The position numbers and the translations under genes were made by a program. A DNA stretch of 64,000 nucleotides from Ulva prolifera. Lineage: Eukaryota; Chlorophyta; Ulvophyceae; Ulvales; Ulvaceae. Below the pieces are notes generated by a model. The model was not told where the DNA came from. It made no database searches and was given only the letters and a program-made list of their open reading frames with translations. The number at the start of each line of letters is the position of its first letter. Positions within the stretch are counted from its first letter, which is position 1. Positions 48,652 to 59,945 of the stretch are shown here, piece by piece. Location: the NCBI GenBank assembly GCA_023078555.1, contig CM041202.1:992001-1056000 (forward strand). Direction: 5' to 3'.

Positions 48652-50654
48652 CAGTCAACGCAGTGCGTGTACAGCACCACAACAGCACTGTCACATGCCA
48701 TCACGCCCAGCCCGATGCACACCCAAACCGCAGTGCACGAGGCGGCGCGCCTGCGGCGAGCCTGTCCTGAGTTTGTCCGTATAACACTCACACAAATGCC
48801 CACGCCCAGAAGACACACATCGCAATCTTCTGCGACCACACCCGGATCCTGTCCACTACCCATATGCATGCGAGGAATCACTGCACCTCATAATCCCCCC
48901 CGGTGCACCACTCAGTGGTTCCTCGTGGGTGTCAACGCATTGAGGTAACAGAGGCTCACAGGTACGCTGGGCGAAATCCCGAATTAGTTGAGTCACGCTT
49001 CAGGTCACACAGCATCGGCGGAGTGGTTCGGCACCGTGGCACGGCCGCGGAGGCTCTCGCACCGTTGCCAGCATACCTGAATCAGGGTTTGTGACACGTG
49101 CTGGCCACACATCTTCCCTGCCATGATTCTGCACAGAGGAAAGCCCGCATCCAAGTCGAGCATACTATAGCACCGTCTTGTGCGCGTCAGGACCCTGTAG
49201 CGGGCATGCAGCGACGATGGCAGGAAATTGCGCCATTATCGCTCGCGGAAGCCATGGCGTCGTGCATGTGCATCGAACGATGGTCTAAGCGGCTGTGCGT
49301 CCATGGAGTGCCCCAGACTTGCAGACTCTGCCTCGGTCATCAGAGTGCCAGTTGACCGATGGAGGCGTGGGCAGAGAAGCAGTTGCTCTAGAGTGTGATC
49401 CACACCTACCTCTGCGAGTATTGTTAATGGTGAGCAGAGAAGTACCCGGCACAGCTGAGGTTTGAAAAAAAAAAGAAAGGCAGGCAGCACCGCACAGCAG
49501 TAAACCTCTACAGCGCGGCCCATGCCGAGTCTCGGGCAATTACCAAGAACCTAGGTCTCCAGCACGCACTAGAAGTTCACGCATGGCCGGAACAAGCTCG
49601 AGGCAAGGTCTCTGATGTGACTCCACGATCAGCATCACAAAGGGTGACAGTTTTGGCATGTCTTGCAGATGCATGGAACGAACATTACACGAGTATGGGC
49701 CTAGACACCTGCTTCATTGATTTCAGGAGCGCAACCCTCTCCTCCAAGCGCGCTGTGTCAAGCACCATCAGGCGGTACAGGACCTTGGCGCGATCCAACC
49801 CATCGTAATGGCAGAGCTTGTACAGAAGCGGGTTAGACCAGAGCAAGAAAAGGAGTACGAACAAACGATACATCAGCTCGCAGGCCAACGAGATGGGGTG
49901 ACGATTGGAGAAGCCGCTGCTCCGCTGTTCCAAAATGCAACCCACAAACGCATGTTCTCTCTCAGAGGCTCACAGGCTGTGCAGTTGCGACCGCTAACAC
50001 AGCGCACATGCTTCTGGTATGCCACCCGAGTGGAGATCGCCAAAGACGTCTGGCTTCCTGCACCATGTGCTGTGGGAGAGGCTCACCAGAGGGCCAGTGG
50101 GTGGCATCCAGATATGGCGTCAGCACTGGCGCCACTGCCGAGAAGGTGAGCACGCGCCACGCCCGGGCAGCGCAGCACTGCCTCCACACCTCTGGAAAGG
50201 CCGGAAATGACTTTGGCACAGGTGAAGTCGTACTGTTGCTGTACATGTCGACGCTCTTGTTCGGCAGATCTATTCGGACTTTGCGAGACATGATGTGATG
50301 GTCTTGCACGAATCTGTTCGCAGACCCGCTTCCGCAGCTCAGCTCTGCTGTTCACAATCTGTGTTTGGTGGAGTTCAGGTTGTGCCTCTGTCCCAGTGTA
50401 TGTCACGTGTGGAGCTGCGTCAGCCTGCTGCTGCGGACGACTGCACAGCTTGGTAGCGATGCGGTAACTAATTCTTGAGCTGCAGTCAGCAGTCTCGGAT
50501 CTCCTGGTCCAAGATGTTGCAGGTCGTGTGGCCTGCAGCATGATGGCATAGGTCAGGAGAATGGCATCGACGAATAACTGACTTTGTTGGACACTGCATC
50601 AACATAAGGCTGGCACCAGAGAGTGCCAATGAGCATGGGGAATGCGTACATGGT

Positions 50655-51323
50655 GTGTGTTTTACAAGGACAAAGCAAGCAAGGCAAGCAGCACCGCGAG
50701 CGGCAACCAAGGGAACCGCACACCACGCAACAAGCCACACGCAGCACACACCAACACACCCACGCAACATCAGCACCCGCGCCGGCCACAGCCACGCAGC
50801 CACACACACGACCACACACACCCACAAGCCTCCCACGCTACACCCACGAGAGCACCCACACGTCCACCCCCACCCGCACCCCGCCCATCAGCCAGGCGCA
50901 ATTTGACCGAAAGCACACGCAGTCAAGGCTGCCGAGCTGAGAAGCATAGAGACCCAAACAGCAACCCCCGCCCCAGGGAGGGCCTCCCCAACCCCCCCCG
51001 GCACAGCCTACCCCGCCCAGCCCCGTCTGTGGGCCAACAGTGGGTACAGACGCCAACAGTGGGTACAGACGCAGGGGCCCTGCACACCACCCCGCCCACC
51101 CGCAAACCCATACCCGCAACCCCCAAAGCCCAGCCCAGCCAGCCCAAACTCCCCGGTTGCGCCTCAATGGCGGGCCACACGCAGACGCACGGGTAAGACA
51201 GCGGCGAATCGCGGTACGCCAGAACCGCCACTACCACAAAGCGGACGAGGCTGCGAGCGCACGCAGCGACGACCGCCCATCGGGCAGCCAAGGCGGACGC
51301 GCAGCGCCGCTCAAGCCGGGTGG
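50655..51323 (-). mobile_element. LINE-C copy 3 (669 bp)
   Basis: The minus-strand 3' part of LINE-C (plus-strand TTTTACAAGGACAAAGCAAG at the left) has perfect 12-bp repeats TGCGTACATGGT at 50643-50654 and 51324-51335. No reverse transcriptase remains. Confidence 0.9.
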
Positions 51324-51339
51324 TGCGTACATGGTCTGC

Positions 51340-51357
51340 GTTACCAGTGCGCAGAAG

Positions 51358-51388
<31 letters not shown>

Positions 51389-51418
51389 GTATATATGTAT
51401 ACGGCCTCTGTCCTTTGT

Positions 51419-51464
<46 letters not shown>

Positions 51465-51465
51465 G

Positions 51466-51542
<77 letters not shown>

Positions 51543-51565
51543 ATATATATATATATATATATATA

Positions 51566-51600
<35 letters not shown>

Positions 51601-51752
51601 ACAAAGGACAGAGGCCGGGCAGCGAGCCGTCGCCAGGAATACACACGCAAATCCACTCACGCAGTCATGGCACTAGGCCGGGCACGAGCACGTACCACAG
51701 CTCGGCCGGTGCATATACTTTTAAGCTATATATACTTCTGCGCACTGGTAAC
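51340..51752. repeat. Large TA-rich palindrome with inverted LINE-B tails
   Basis: Exact 26-bp inverted arms (GTTACCAGTGCGCAGAAG plus TATATATA) lie at 51340-51365 and 51727-51752. Inside, a plus-strand LINE-B tail (GGCCTCTGTCCTTTGTGAC, 51403-51421) and its inverse (from 51598) face each other across about 176 bp of TA repeats. Confidence 0.9.
51598..51711 (-). mobile_element. LINE-B copy 2, 114-bp tail
   Basis: Nearly identical to 27064-27175 (GTCACAAAGGACAGAGGCC... through CAGCTCGGCCGGTG) and joined, like copy 1, to a (TA)n tract at its 3' end. Confidence 0.9.
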
Positions 51753-51757
51753 ATATA

Positions 51758-51789
51758 TACACCACACGCAATATACTGCGTGTGGTGTA
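51758..51789. repeat. Perfect 13-bp hairpin
   Basis: TACACCACACGCA, a 6-base loop, and TGCGTGTGGTGTA, directly outside the larger palindrome. Confidence 0.8.
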
Positions 51790-51963
51790 CTAGTAGATCA
51801 CACGTCCTTGGCAACAGGCCAAAGCGAGCGATGCAAGAATGTATCACTACTGCAGAGCATGTTGTGGATTCCACATGGTATTACCACGTGTCTCCCATGC
51901 TGCTGCAACAGCGCAGCGCGATAAGTGCTCTCCATGGATGATCGGTGTTACTAATGATGGAGT

Positions 51964-52006
51964 ACAAGGACAGAGCACGCGAGGCAGGTAGCACCTCAGG
52001 CCCCAA
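51964..52006 (-). mobile_element. Old LINE-C tail fragment in tandem unit 2
   Basis: Plus-strand TACAAGGACAGAGCACGCGA, then GGCAGGTAGCACCTCAGGC. It lies at the position matching 45722-45785 in unit 1. Confidence 0.6.
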
Positions 52007-52031
52007 ACATGGGCACCACACACCCACGCCA

Positions 52032-52418
52032 TGGGGGGGGGGGGGGGGGGGGGGGGGCTTGGGGCTAGGGCGGCCCCCGGCAGTCGGGCGGCCATGACGC
52101 GTATGGGCGGCCTTAGGCAGCAGTGTGTTGGGTTTGGCCCTGTAGTACGGCGGCGGGCGTTGTGGTGTTGGTGGTTGTGCACCATCATGATGTTGTGTGT
52201 CGGCCGTGGGGTCTGTGCGTGCGTGTGTGGGTTTGGGTTTGTGCACATGGGTGTGTGGGTGTGTGCTTTGCGGTCTGCGGATCTGTGTCTTTTGCTGCGC
52301 CGGTGATGGGGTTTTTTTTTGGGCGTGGTGGGTTTCGCGTGCGTGGGTGTCTGTGTGTTTGCTTCGTCTGTTTGCTTCTTTCGCGGTGCTGCCCGCCTTG
52401 CTGCCTTTGTCCTTGTAA
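52032..52418 (+). mobile_element. LINE-C copy 2 (387-bp 3' UTR)
   Basis: Flanked by 13-bp repeats CACACCCACGCCA (52019-52031 and 52419-52431). It starts with a run of 25 G, then tracks LINE-C copy 1 from GGGGCTAGGGC to CTTTGTCCTTGTAA. Confidence 0.92.
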
Positions 52419-54113
52419 CACACCCACGCCACCATCAAAACGCAACACAGACCAATGCACCCACGCAACCGCAGACATCAGCACCCGCCCCGGTCGCAGC
52501 AATACACATGATGATCTGTGCACACATGCCTGACGCCTGTACACGCCTTTACTCTGCGTGTATCCTTGACTAGGGCACAACGTGCAAAGCAAGCAGCATC
52601 GGCGCCAAAATCGTGCCACCGGGCAAACACCCACGTCCGGACCGATGGCCAGCACGGGTCCGGACCCTCCGGCATTCAATAGAATGTGTTACGCAGTTCG
52701 CTTTCTGCGGCATAGCCCATGGGGGAACAGCTATCCGGAGATGTATGCAGATGTTGTCCGAGTCGGAACGGAAGATCTCTGTGAACTCAAAACTGTGGGC
52801 GGCAGGTGTGGCCTGCTGGGGTGTGGGCATATGTCCGGATCCGCACCTTCCGTGCACTGCCTGAGGAGCCACTGTTGGCTGTACGCGACATCACATGCTG
52901 CGGCTCCAAGACGCTCCGGCTTGACGCTGTCAAGGCCTGGACAGCACATTATCCTTGCTGGCATTTGACGAGCTCCGATGGCATCAGATTTCGGAACTGT
53001 GGACTAGTTGTCCGCGGCGCTCTGCGGTGTCCGCAATCGCGGGCAGTATCGTCTCCCAACAGACTGTGAAGCCTAAGAGGCGACAGGTTTCATCGAGATA
53101 GTGCCCGTTAAAGTGCTGTTCATGCAAGGACAGGCGAGCCGTCGCCAGGGGCTTGAAAATTCGCACCCAGAACGATCACTAAATCTGCGACGGGCTACGT
53201 CGACATCTCGTGTACTCCATTTGCGACCACCAGACACGAACTGACTGGATTTATATGGAGTGAACTCGAAGATCTGAATGCGCGGAGGCTGATCATTGAT
53301 GTTGGCACCTCGGACTCCAGACTGGAAGCACTTGCAGGTACGCCCTAAAGATGTGAGCGAAAACGTTTGAGCGCATACTGGATTTGTTAATCGGCATGTG
53401 TACTGCAGCGCCACAGGGGTCTGTGATGCCGTTCACAAAACCGCTGGTCACAAGGCGCTTAAGCCACTTTGGTGCACAGTTTCGCGTGTGATCCTGAACG
53501 TGATTCAACCATGCTATTGCCTATGTTGAGCTGATGTCCTTCTGTCAAAAAAATTCATTAGCCTGCTCCTGTCAGATCTTCTGTATTGGCTCGCATGAGT
53601 GCGTGAGGCTTTCGCGCAAAGTGGTCGAGGGATGTGCAGATGGCGAGATCTTAGCTCCAGTGTCGCTATCACAAATTCTTTGGAGTCCTGTACCCCAAAG
53701 ATAGAACAGGGAAACGGGGAAGGGCAGCTTTTCTTGACCGGTTTATCGTCTACATCTCGGCCAACAGGTGTGTCCCACCTCTGCGATCGACGACATCACT
53801 GCTTGATCACTTGGGACCTCGATGGCAAGTTCATCGTGCGAAGAACGTCTGTATTGCCAAGAGTTGGCGTGCGCACCATATCTGCTCGCCGCTGCTGTCG
53901 CGCCTTACAGCTCAACCCGGCACGCCATGGGTTGCATTGCAAGCTCGTGATCAGGTACATTGAGCACGACTCAAACTAGCAGGAAAACTTCACTATGGGG
54001 TGATCGATCAGGGCGTGACCCCGTCGGTGTGCCTCGTTGTCCGTATTGTGTAAGGCAGTTACAACCAGCTACTTAGCCTGTCTTGCAGCCTGTCTTGGAG
54101 CGCTACTTAGCCT

Positions 54114-55981
54114 GTCTTGCAGCCTGTCTTGGAGCCTGTCTTGGAGCGCGTCGACGCGTCAGGCGCCGGCGCACCTGTGGTGGCGTACCTTGACGACATC
54201 AGCATTGCGGGCGACCTCGCGGCTGGAGCTGCCGTGTTCCGGCGGCTGTGCGTGGAAGCTGACGGGGTGCGCAGCATTGGGCTTGAGGTGAACCCTGCAA
54301 AATGCGGCGTCCACAGCGCCGACGCCGAGGCGGCGGCCGCCGTGGCCGCAGAGCTCGGCATTCGGGATCTGCACGCGGGCTTCAAGGCTGTCGGCACGCC
54401 GCTGGGCACCCCGGAGTACGTCGCCGAGGTGCTGGACGCGCGGGCGCGCGAGGTCGAGGGCCTCGTCGAGACCCTCGTGCGCATCCCGCTCTCAGTGCAG
54501 GCGCAGTTCCTCCTGCTGCGTGTGTCCCTGAGTGTGCGCATGACGCACCTGATGCGGACGGTGCCGTATGCCGTGCTCGAGCCGCACATGCGCAGGGCGG
54601 AGGCCGCTGTGTGGCGCGGTGCCGCCGCAATCCTGTGCCTGCCGCCGGAGGTTGCGGAGGCTGCTGCCGCGTCTGACAACTCGGCCACTGACGCTGAGAC
54701 GCGGCGGCTTGCTTACCGGCTGATGTCCCCTGTCAGGCATGGCGGGCTCGGACTGACGATGCTGGTGGACAGCGTCGCTGACGCGGCTTTCCTGTCGGGG
54801 GCCGGCACGGCCGAGCGCAACCTCGCCGGCTGCCCGGACCTGCTCCGCCCCCTCCGCGGCCACAGCCGGGGCAGTCTGTTGCAGCGCTGGCAGGGCTTGT
54901 TCGACGAGCTGCATGAGCTGCTGGGGTGGGAGGCGGATGCCCGTGACCTGCCGGACGAGTTCGTCTCGGGCAAGCTGCTAGCGGCCCAGCGCGAGGTGGG
55001 GCGCGCGGTCGCGGACCATGCGGCCTCACTCGTGCTACAGGGCATCGACCTCGACACGCCGGCCGGCAGGCGGGAAGCGGCGTGGCTCAGGAGCGCTTCG
55101 GGGGGGCCTGCAGGCGCCTTCCTCTCCGCTCTGCCGGGCGGCGTTCTCACCATGGGCGACGACATGTTTGTCCTGGCGGTGTGGCACCGCCTGCGATTCC
55201 GCGTCCCGACGGACGTCCCCCCCCCTCCGTGCAAATGCAGTGCAGGTGTTGCCGCCGAACCAGACCACGCCATGGTCTGCAAGAAGGTGGCAAAGGAGAC
55301 CCAGATGCGCCATGATAACCTGGCTCGTGCCTTGCGCCTGGTCGCCTCTTACGCCGGACTGCAGTCTGCCCTGGAGCCGCTCTACCGTGCCCTCGCGAGG
55401 GGCGCGGGTGTTGCGCTGAATCGCCGCGGGGACGTCGTCGTGGTCATGCCGCGCCTGGAGATGGCGGCCGTGGACGTCGTGGTCACGCATGCGCCGGCGG
55501 CCTCATACGTGGCCGCTGCGGCGCGGGAGACGGGTGCGACGGCGGAGCGGGCGGAGGACAGGAAGCGGGACCGCTTCCGGCGGGACGTGCCTGACCATGC
55601 CGCGTTCCGGTTTGTTCCGTTTGCGGTCGAATCGTGTGGCTTCATGGGCAAGGCTGCCGTGAGGTTCGTCGGTCAGTTGGGGGATGTGGCCGCTGCCAGT
55701 GGGCGCATCTCCAAAGGCGCGTTTGTCCAGTGGGCGCTGCGGGTGTTGTCGGTGTCATTGCAGCGCGGCAATGCGGATATGTATCGGAAGTCTGGGCTTG
55801 TCATCTCTCGGGAGCAAGGGTTGCGGTATGATGCGGGTCTGGAGGACGCGATCCTGCCGGACTGAGTTGTGAGTGCGGTTGTAGTGTTCGTGTGTGTGTG
55901 TGTGAGTGTATGTTGCAGTTGATTCGGATGAGATTCGGTTTCAGTGTTTGTTTTCTCCCGTTCACTCTTTTGTAAACGATG
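54114..55981 (+). mobile_element. LINE-A copy 2 (5'-truncated)
   Basis: It begins inside the reverse transcriptase, at the equivalent of 8081 in copy 1, and runs through YLDD, the zinc knuckle and the endonuclease region to a stop at 55863-55865 and the shared 3' UTR. It is over 99% identical by eye to copy 1 (about ten substitutions, for example H/R and E/A). The 12-mer GCTACTTAGCCT flanks it at 54102-54113 and 55982-55993. Six bases (ACGATG) separate the LINE terminus from the right repeat. Confidence 0.93.
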
Positions 55982-55993
55982 GCTACTTAGCCT

Positions 55994-56257
55994 CCAAAGG
56001 CGCGTTTGTCCAGTGGGCGCTGCGGGTGTTGTCGGTGTCATTGCAGCGCGGCGATGCGGATATGTATCGGAGGTCTGGGCTTGTCATCTCTCGGGCGCAA
56101 GGGTTGCGGTATGATGCGGGTCTGGAGGACGCGATCTTGCCGGGCTGAGTTGTGAGTGCGGTTGTAGTGTTCGTGTGTGTGTGAGTGTATGTTGCAGTTG
56201 ATTCGGATGAGATTCGGTTTCAGTGTTTGTTTTCTCCCGTTCACTCTTTTGTACAAT
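55994..56257 (+). mobile_element. LINE-A copy 3 (264-bp tail)
   Basis: Equivalent to the last part of LINE-A from position 9661. It differs from copies 1 and 2 at several codons (GDADMYRRSG, ISRAQG, ILPG), so it comes from another subfamily. GCTACTTAGCCT flanks it at 55982-55993 and 56258-56269. Confidence 0.92.
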
Positions 56258-56620
56258 GCTACTTAGCCTCCTAGGCCAGGCAGCTGCCCCATGCCGTCTT
56301 TCACCACACTCTCTCTGAGTTGCAAGGGCAGTGTTCTTAACATACGCAGCTAGCGCCGCAGTACAGCTTTGCGCAGGTCTGCTTGATGTAGCCTTATGCT
56401 CTGGCTGCCAACGTGCCAGTCGCGCTAGGTGAACATCTGTGGGACAACAGGGGCCAGTGTGCCCAGGGCAGCTCCGAGAACGCATGCATGTTCTCTGTGG
56501 CTGGCACGATACGCCTGTTCTTCGAACTGGAATAGTTGTAAGTCCCCGTAGAGCAAGTTGTCGGATCTGGTGGCAGCTGAATTGATAGACCACCGGAAAC
56601 TGTTCATCGTCTGTACCTAC

Positions 56621-56856
56621 CCCCGCCCTTATTTCGCCCTTGGAAAGTGACATGTCGCCCTTACTGTCGCCCTTAGATTTCGCCCTTATTTAGGGTGGCA
56701 CTTTTTGAAGCCTAATTAAGGGCGGCATGACTCTACACAAGGGCGGCACTAAGGGAGGCCCTTCTTTGCCATTGTATTAAGGGCGACTTGCCTTTATAGC
56801 TCTGTGCTAACGGATGGCTTTGTAATGGCGGATCCGCTCTACCCGCAAGGGCGGGG
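56621..56856. mobile_element. MITE built from GCCCTT motifs
   Basis: 236 bp with 10-bp terminal inverted repeats CCCCGCCCTT / AAGGGCGGGG. Many internal GCCCTTA and TAAGGGCG motifs occur in both orientations. No target duplication was recognised, so the superfamily is open. Confidence 0.65.
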
Positions 56857-59125
56857 AGCATCCGCCGAAAAAAAAAAATGTGTGATCACACCGCCGGCCG
56901 ATGCCATGTGACTGCACGATACGTACGTCAACGGCATTGACCGGCGGTGTGTCGAATATGCGATGTTGTGCAGCCACATAATGATGACACGGGGTGATGC
57001 TCAACTGTGACAATTGGTGTCTACTGGACACCAACGCACAGTTCACTGCTGCGAGACAGTGCACCTAACGCACAGCCTCGTTCCCCGCGGCACGCTGCAT
57101 CGTCCAGGGGCAACTGGCCTGTTCTATCCGGCACAAAGCAAAAGATACAGAAACAGCTTGATCAGTGCGCTGCTCATGGGACGACGGCTGCTCATGGACT
57201 CGGTTCGGTTTCGATGCAGACGAGTATCCTGCTCCGCTTGTGGTGCCTGAAAGGTTAGCCTGCATTTAGGCAATAAAGTCAGTGTGCATCTGTCAGATGT
57301 TTAACGCCTTGGAAAGGGTCTGCACGTGTGAAATTAGCGTACGTTGCAGGCGCTGCTAGGAATCAGTACACGGTACAGCACCAATAGACTGCTATTAGGC
57401 AGATATCATCAACCAATGATTTCACCACGGAAGAATGTCGCCTGGTCAGGCAAACCGTGTGTAATCGGCGAACATGTCGACATACGGTCAGTGCAACAGG
57501 ATCAAACGACAGCGGAAACGCATAAAGACGACGGCCCGTACCAGACGAGCCGAATAGTACGTTTCGTGCTTTGGTCAGTTTTCGTGAAGTTTCTAGTGTC
57601 GATGGAATCGGTGACCTGTGAAGCATTGGCATTTCAATACTCGCAAAACACCTTGACACTTCACCACAGCTAGTCTACACGAAACACTGTATACAATATT
57701 AAACTTAGTATCCGGTAATGAGAGCATGCGTGGTGAGTGTGCGTGTCCATTTTTGATGGAGACATGCAGCCGACGAGTTACGTTGTTGCATGCTGACAAC
57801 GACAGAGGCATGCTGGGAGATACAAGATCAGCAGAAACATAGCATGTGCCATTCATTACGTGGTTACTCTGTCGGCTACGGGGCTATGATTGACGGCGAT
57901 GATGTTTGACTTCCGACGAAACCATCAGCGTGAAACTTCATCCCACGATTGGCAGCTACTAAAAACATGGATCACAACCGATGCGCAGTTTGATATGAGT
58001 TGCTAGTAATCACAACTCAGGATGCTGAGAGACCGTGTGGAACTCGGGCAGTTCTTTAACATCGAAAGGTCATGTGCGCTTTTGCGCCGCAACATTGCAC
58101 GGATCTGCGTCAATCTGTTACACGTAGGAATCATACCTTTCTCTGTTGTTTTCTGGCTGAAGATTGGCTGCCTAGGCAGCAGCCAAGCGGTCGTGTTGCT
58201 GCTGCTAACAAACGTGTAAGTTCGCACGGACAACGAGCCCTACACCTACAGTGCGCCACATTGTACTTGCTTATCAACGAAGTGTAAACAAGTGACATGA
58301 GTACCGAAGCCGTATAGACATGGTCGCTGCGCATGAAACGGCGGGAACCGGCCCTGCAGAACGTATACCGCAGGCATAAGAATACTTGCCATCACTGCGC
58401 ACATGCGATGACCACGATGTCAGTGTTGGTACACGTCAGCGCTGATAAGAGTTTCTTCTGCGCAGTACAAAGTTGTCTGCACGCTGCAGCGATGAGTAGC
58501 TGGGACAGAGCGGAGTATGCATGCGTATGTGGCCACCAGGGCAGCCAACGTGACAACGGTGAGACACATGACAGACGGGCCTCGCAGCAGGCATTGAACC
58601 ACATAGGTATCATCCGGCAGCCCCATCAGAGCGACACTGCCCATAAATGCTTAACAATCCAGTGTCATGATGTTGCAACGCAAATTCACAGGAACACATT
58701 GAGGCCTAGGATGTGGCCACAAAGTCTTCGTCACAACTATGCACTGCACATTAGCTTAACATCCATATTGGCCCTACCAAAGGCATGACATGGAGCAGTG
58801 AGCCGGTCTTGCATGCGATCAGGATTGGAGTCAACCAGTGCCTTATGCATTAAAGATTGGGCTTTTTAGGCTTGAGGAGGTTTAATCAGTCCCATCATGA
58901 CCAAGCACTGATGCGGCTGGGCAGGGGTGGCCGCATACAGTGTTGAGGGCACAGATCTGAGGAGACTCCTCGAGGAGACTCCGTCCACGCCAGACGCAAC
59001 AACACTGCGCTGAGCGATTCTCACAGTGCTGCGGGATTCTGTGTTGGCATACCCTCTGCCTTCACACGCAGTGCAGAGGGCGTGGCACCGAACATGCTCA
59101 CATTGGGGGCAGCAGCGCTGCAACG
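56857..59125. other. No gene seen
   Basis: Several open frames of 60-150 codons (for example 58333-58788, +) without recognisable motifs. Confidence 0.4.
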
Positions 59126-59945
59126 AGGCTGATAAGTAGTGTGAAGCATCTCTGCTGGCCAGAATACCAGCGGCTGCATGTGATCATATCACTGACATCC
59201 ACAGGAGGGCTATCTCAGCACACCGACAGGCACGAGCACTGGCATCACCAGCCCAGCCATACTCGTGGCCAGTTAGCGTGACAGCCCATTTGCAAAGAGG
59301 CTGGTAAATCGTGTGAAGCATCTCTGCTGGCCAGAATACCAGCGGCTGCATTTGATCACATCACTGACATCCACAGGAGGGCTATCTCAGCACACCGACA
59401 GGCACGAGCACTGGCGTCACCAGCTCAGTCATACTCGTGGCCAGTTAGCGTGACAGCCCATTTGCAAAGAGGCTAGTAAATCGTGTGAAGCATCTCTGCT
59501 GGCCAGAATACCAGCGGCTGCATTTGATCATATCACTGACATCCACAGGAGGGCTATCTCAGCACACCGACAGGCACGAGCACTGGCGTCACCAGCTCAG
59601 TCATACTCGTGGCCAGTTAGCGTGACAGCCCATTTGCAAAGAGGCTGGTAAATCGTGTGAAGCATCTCTGCTGGCCAGAATACCAGCGGCTGCATTTGAT
59701 CACATCACTGACATCCACAGGAGGGCTATCTCAGCACACCGACAGGCACGAGCACTGGCGTCACCAGCTCAGTCATACTCGTGGCCAGTTAGCGTGATAG
59801 CCCATTTGCAAAGAGGCTGGTTAGTAGTGTGAAGCATCTCTGCTGGCCAGAATACCAGCGGCTGCATGTGATCATATCACTGACATCCACAGGAGGGCTA
59901 TCCCAGCACACCGACAGGCACGAGCACTGGCATCACCAGCCCGGC
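59126..59945. repeat. 172-bp satellite, about 4.8 units
   Basis: GTGAAGCATCTCTGCTGGCC recurs at 59141, 59313, 59485, 59657 and 59829, exactly 172 bp apart. The first and last units share variants (CATGTGATCATATCAC, GGCATCACCAGCC) that the three inner units lack. Confidence 0.95.

Larger units (their letters stand above)
47829..49689. other. No gene seen
   Basis: Only the poly-C run, one MITE and a LINE-C-like AGGCAGGCAGCACCGCACAG piece at about 49477-49498. The long open frame 47902-48948 crosses the MITE and the poly-C run and is not credible. Confidence 0.4.
49690..56610 (-). pseudogene. Tandem unit 2 of the unidentified multi-exon gene, interrupted by LINEs
   Basis: Counterpart of 44290-47660 in the same patch order: EHACVLGAALGTLAPVVPQMF-like sequence without its first residue shared (about 56425-56490), AVMSSIAEVGHTCWPRC (about 53755-53815), FKPLATARLSLHEQ (about 53120-53165), AILLTYAIMLQAT (about 50520-50570), PYLDATHWPSGEPL (about 50085-50125), and VLDTARLEERVALLKSM (about 49700-49790). 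Here the VWRQCC patch is open (49962-50309). The unit is longer because LINE-C3, the LINE-B palindrome, LINE-C2 and LINE-A2/A3 have landed between patches, where introns would be. It could be a working gene with large introns or a relic. Splice sites were not resolved. Confidence 0.4.

Noticed and set aside
47902-48948. 348-codon ORF on the plus strand
   Set aside because: It runs through a 34-base poly-C tract and a hAT-like MITE and has no domain.
51320-51941. Tyr/Ile-rich ORFs at 51320-51941
   Set aside because: Translations of the TA repeat.
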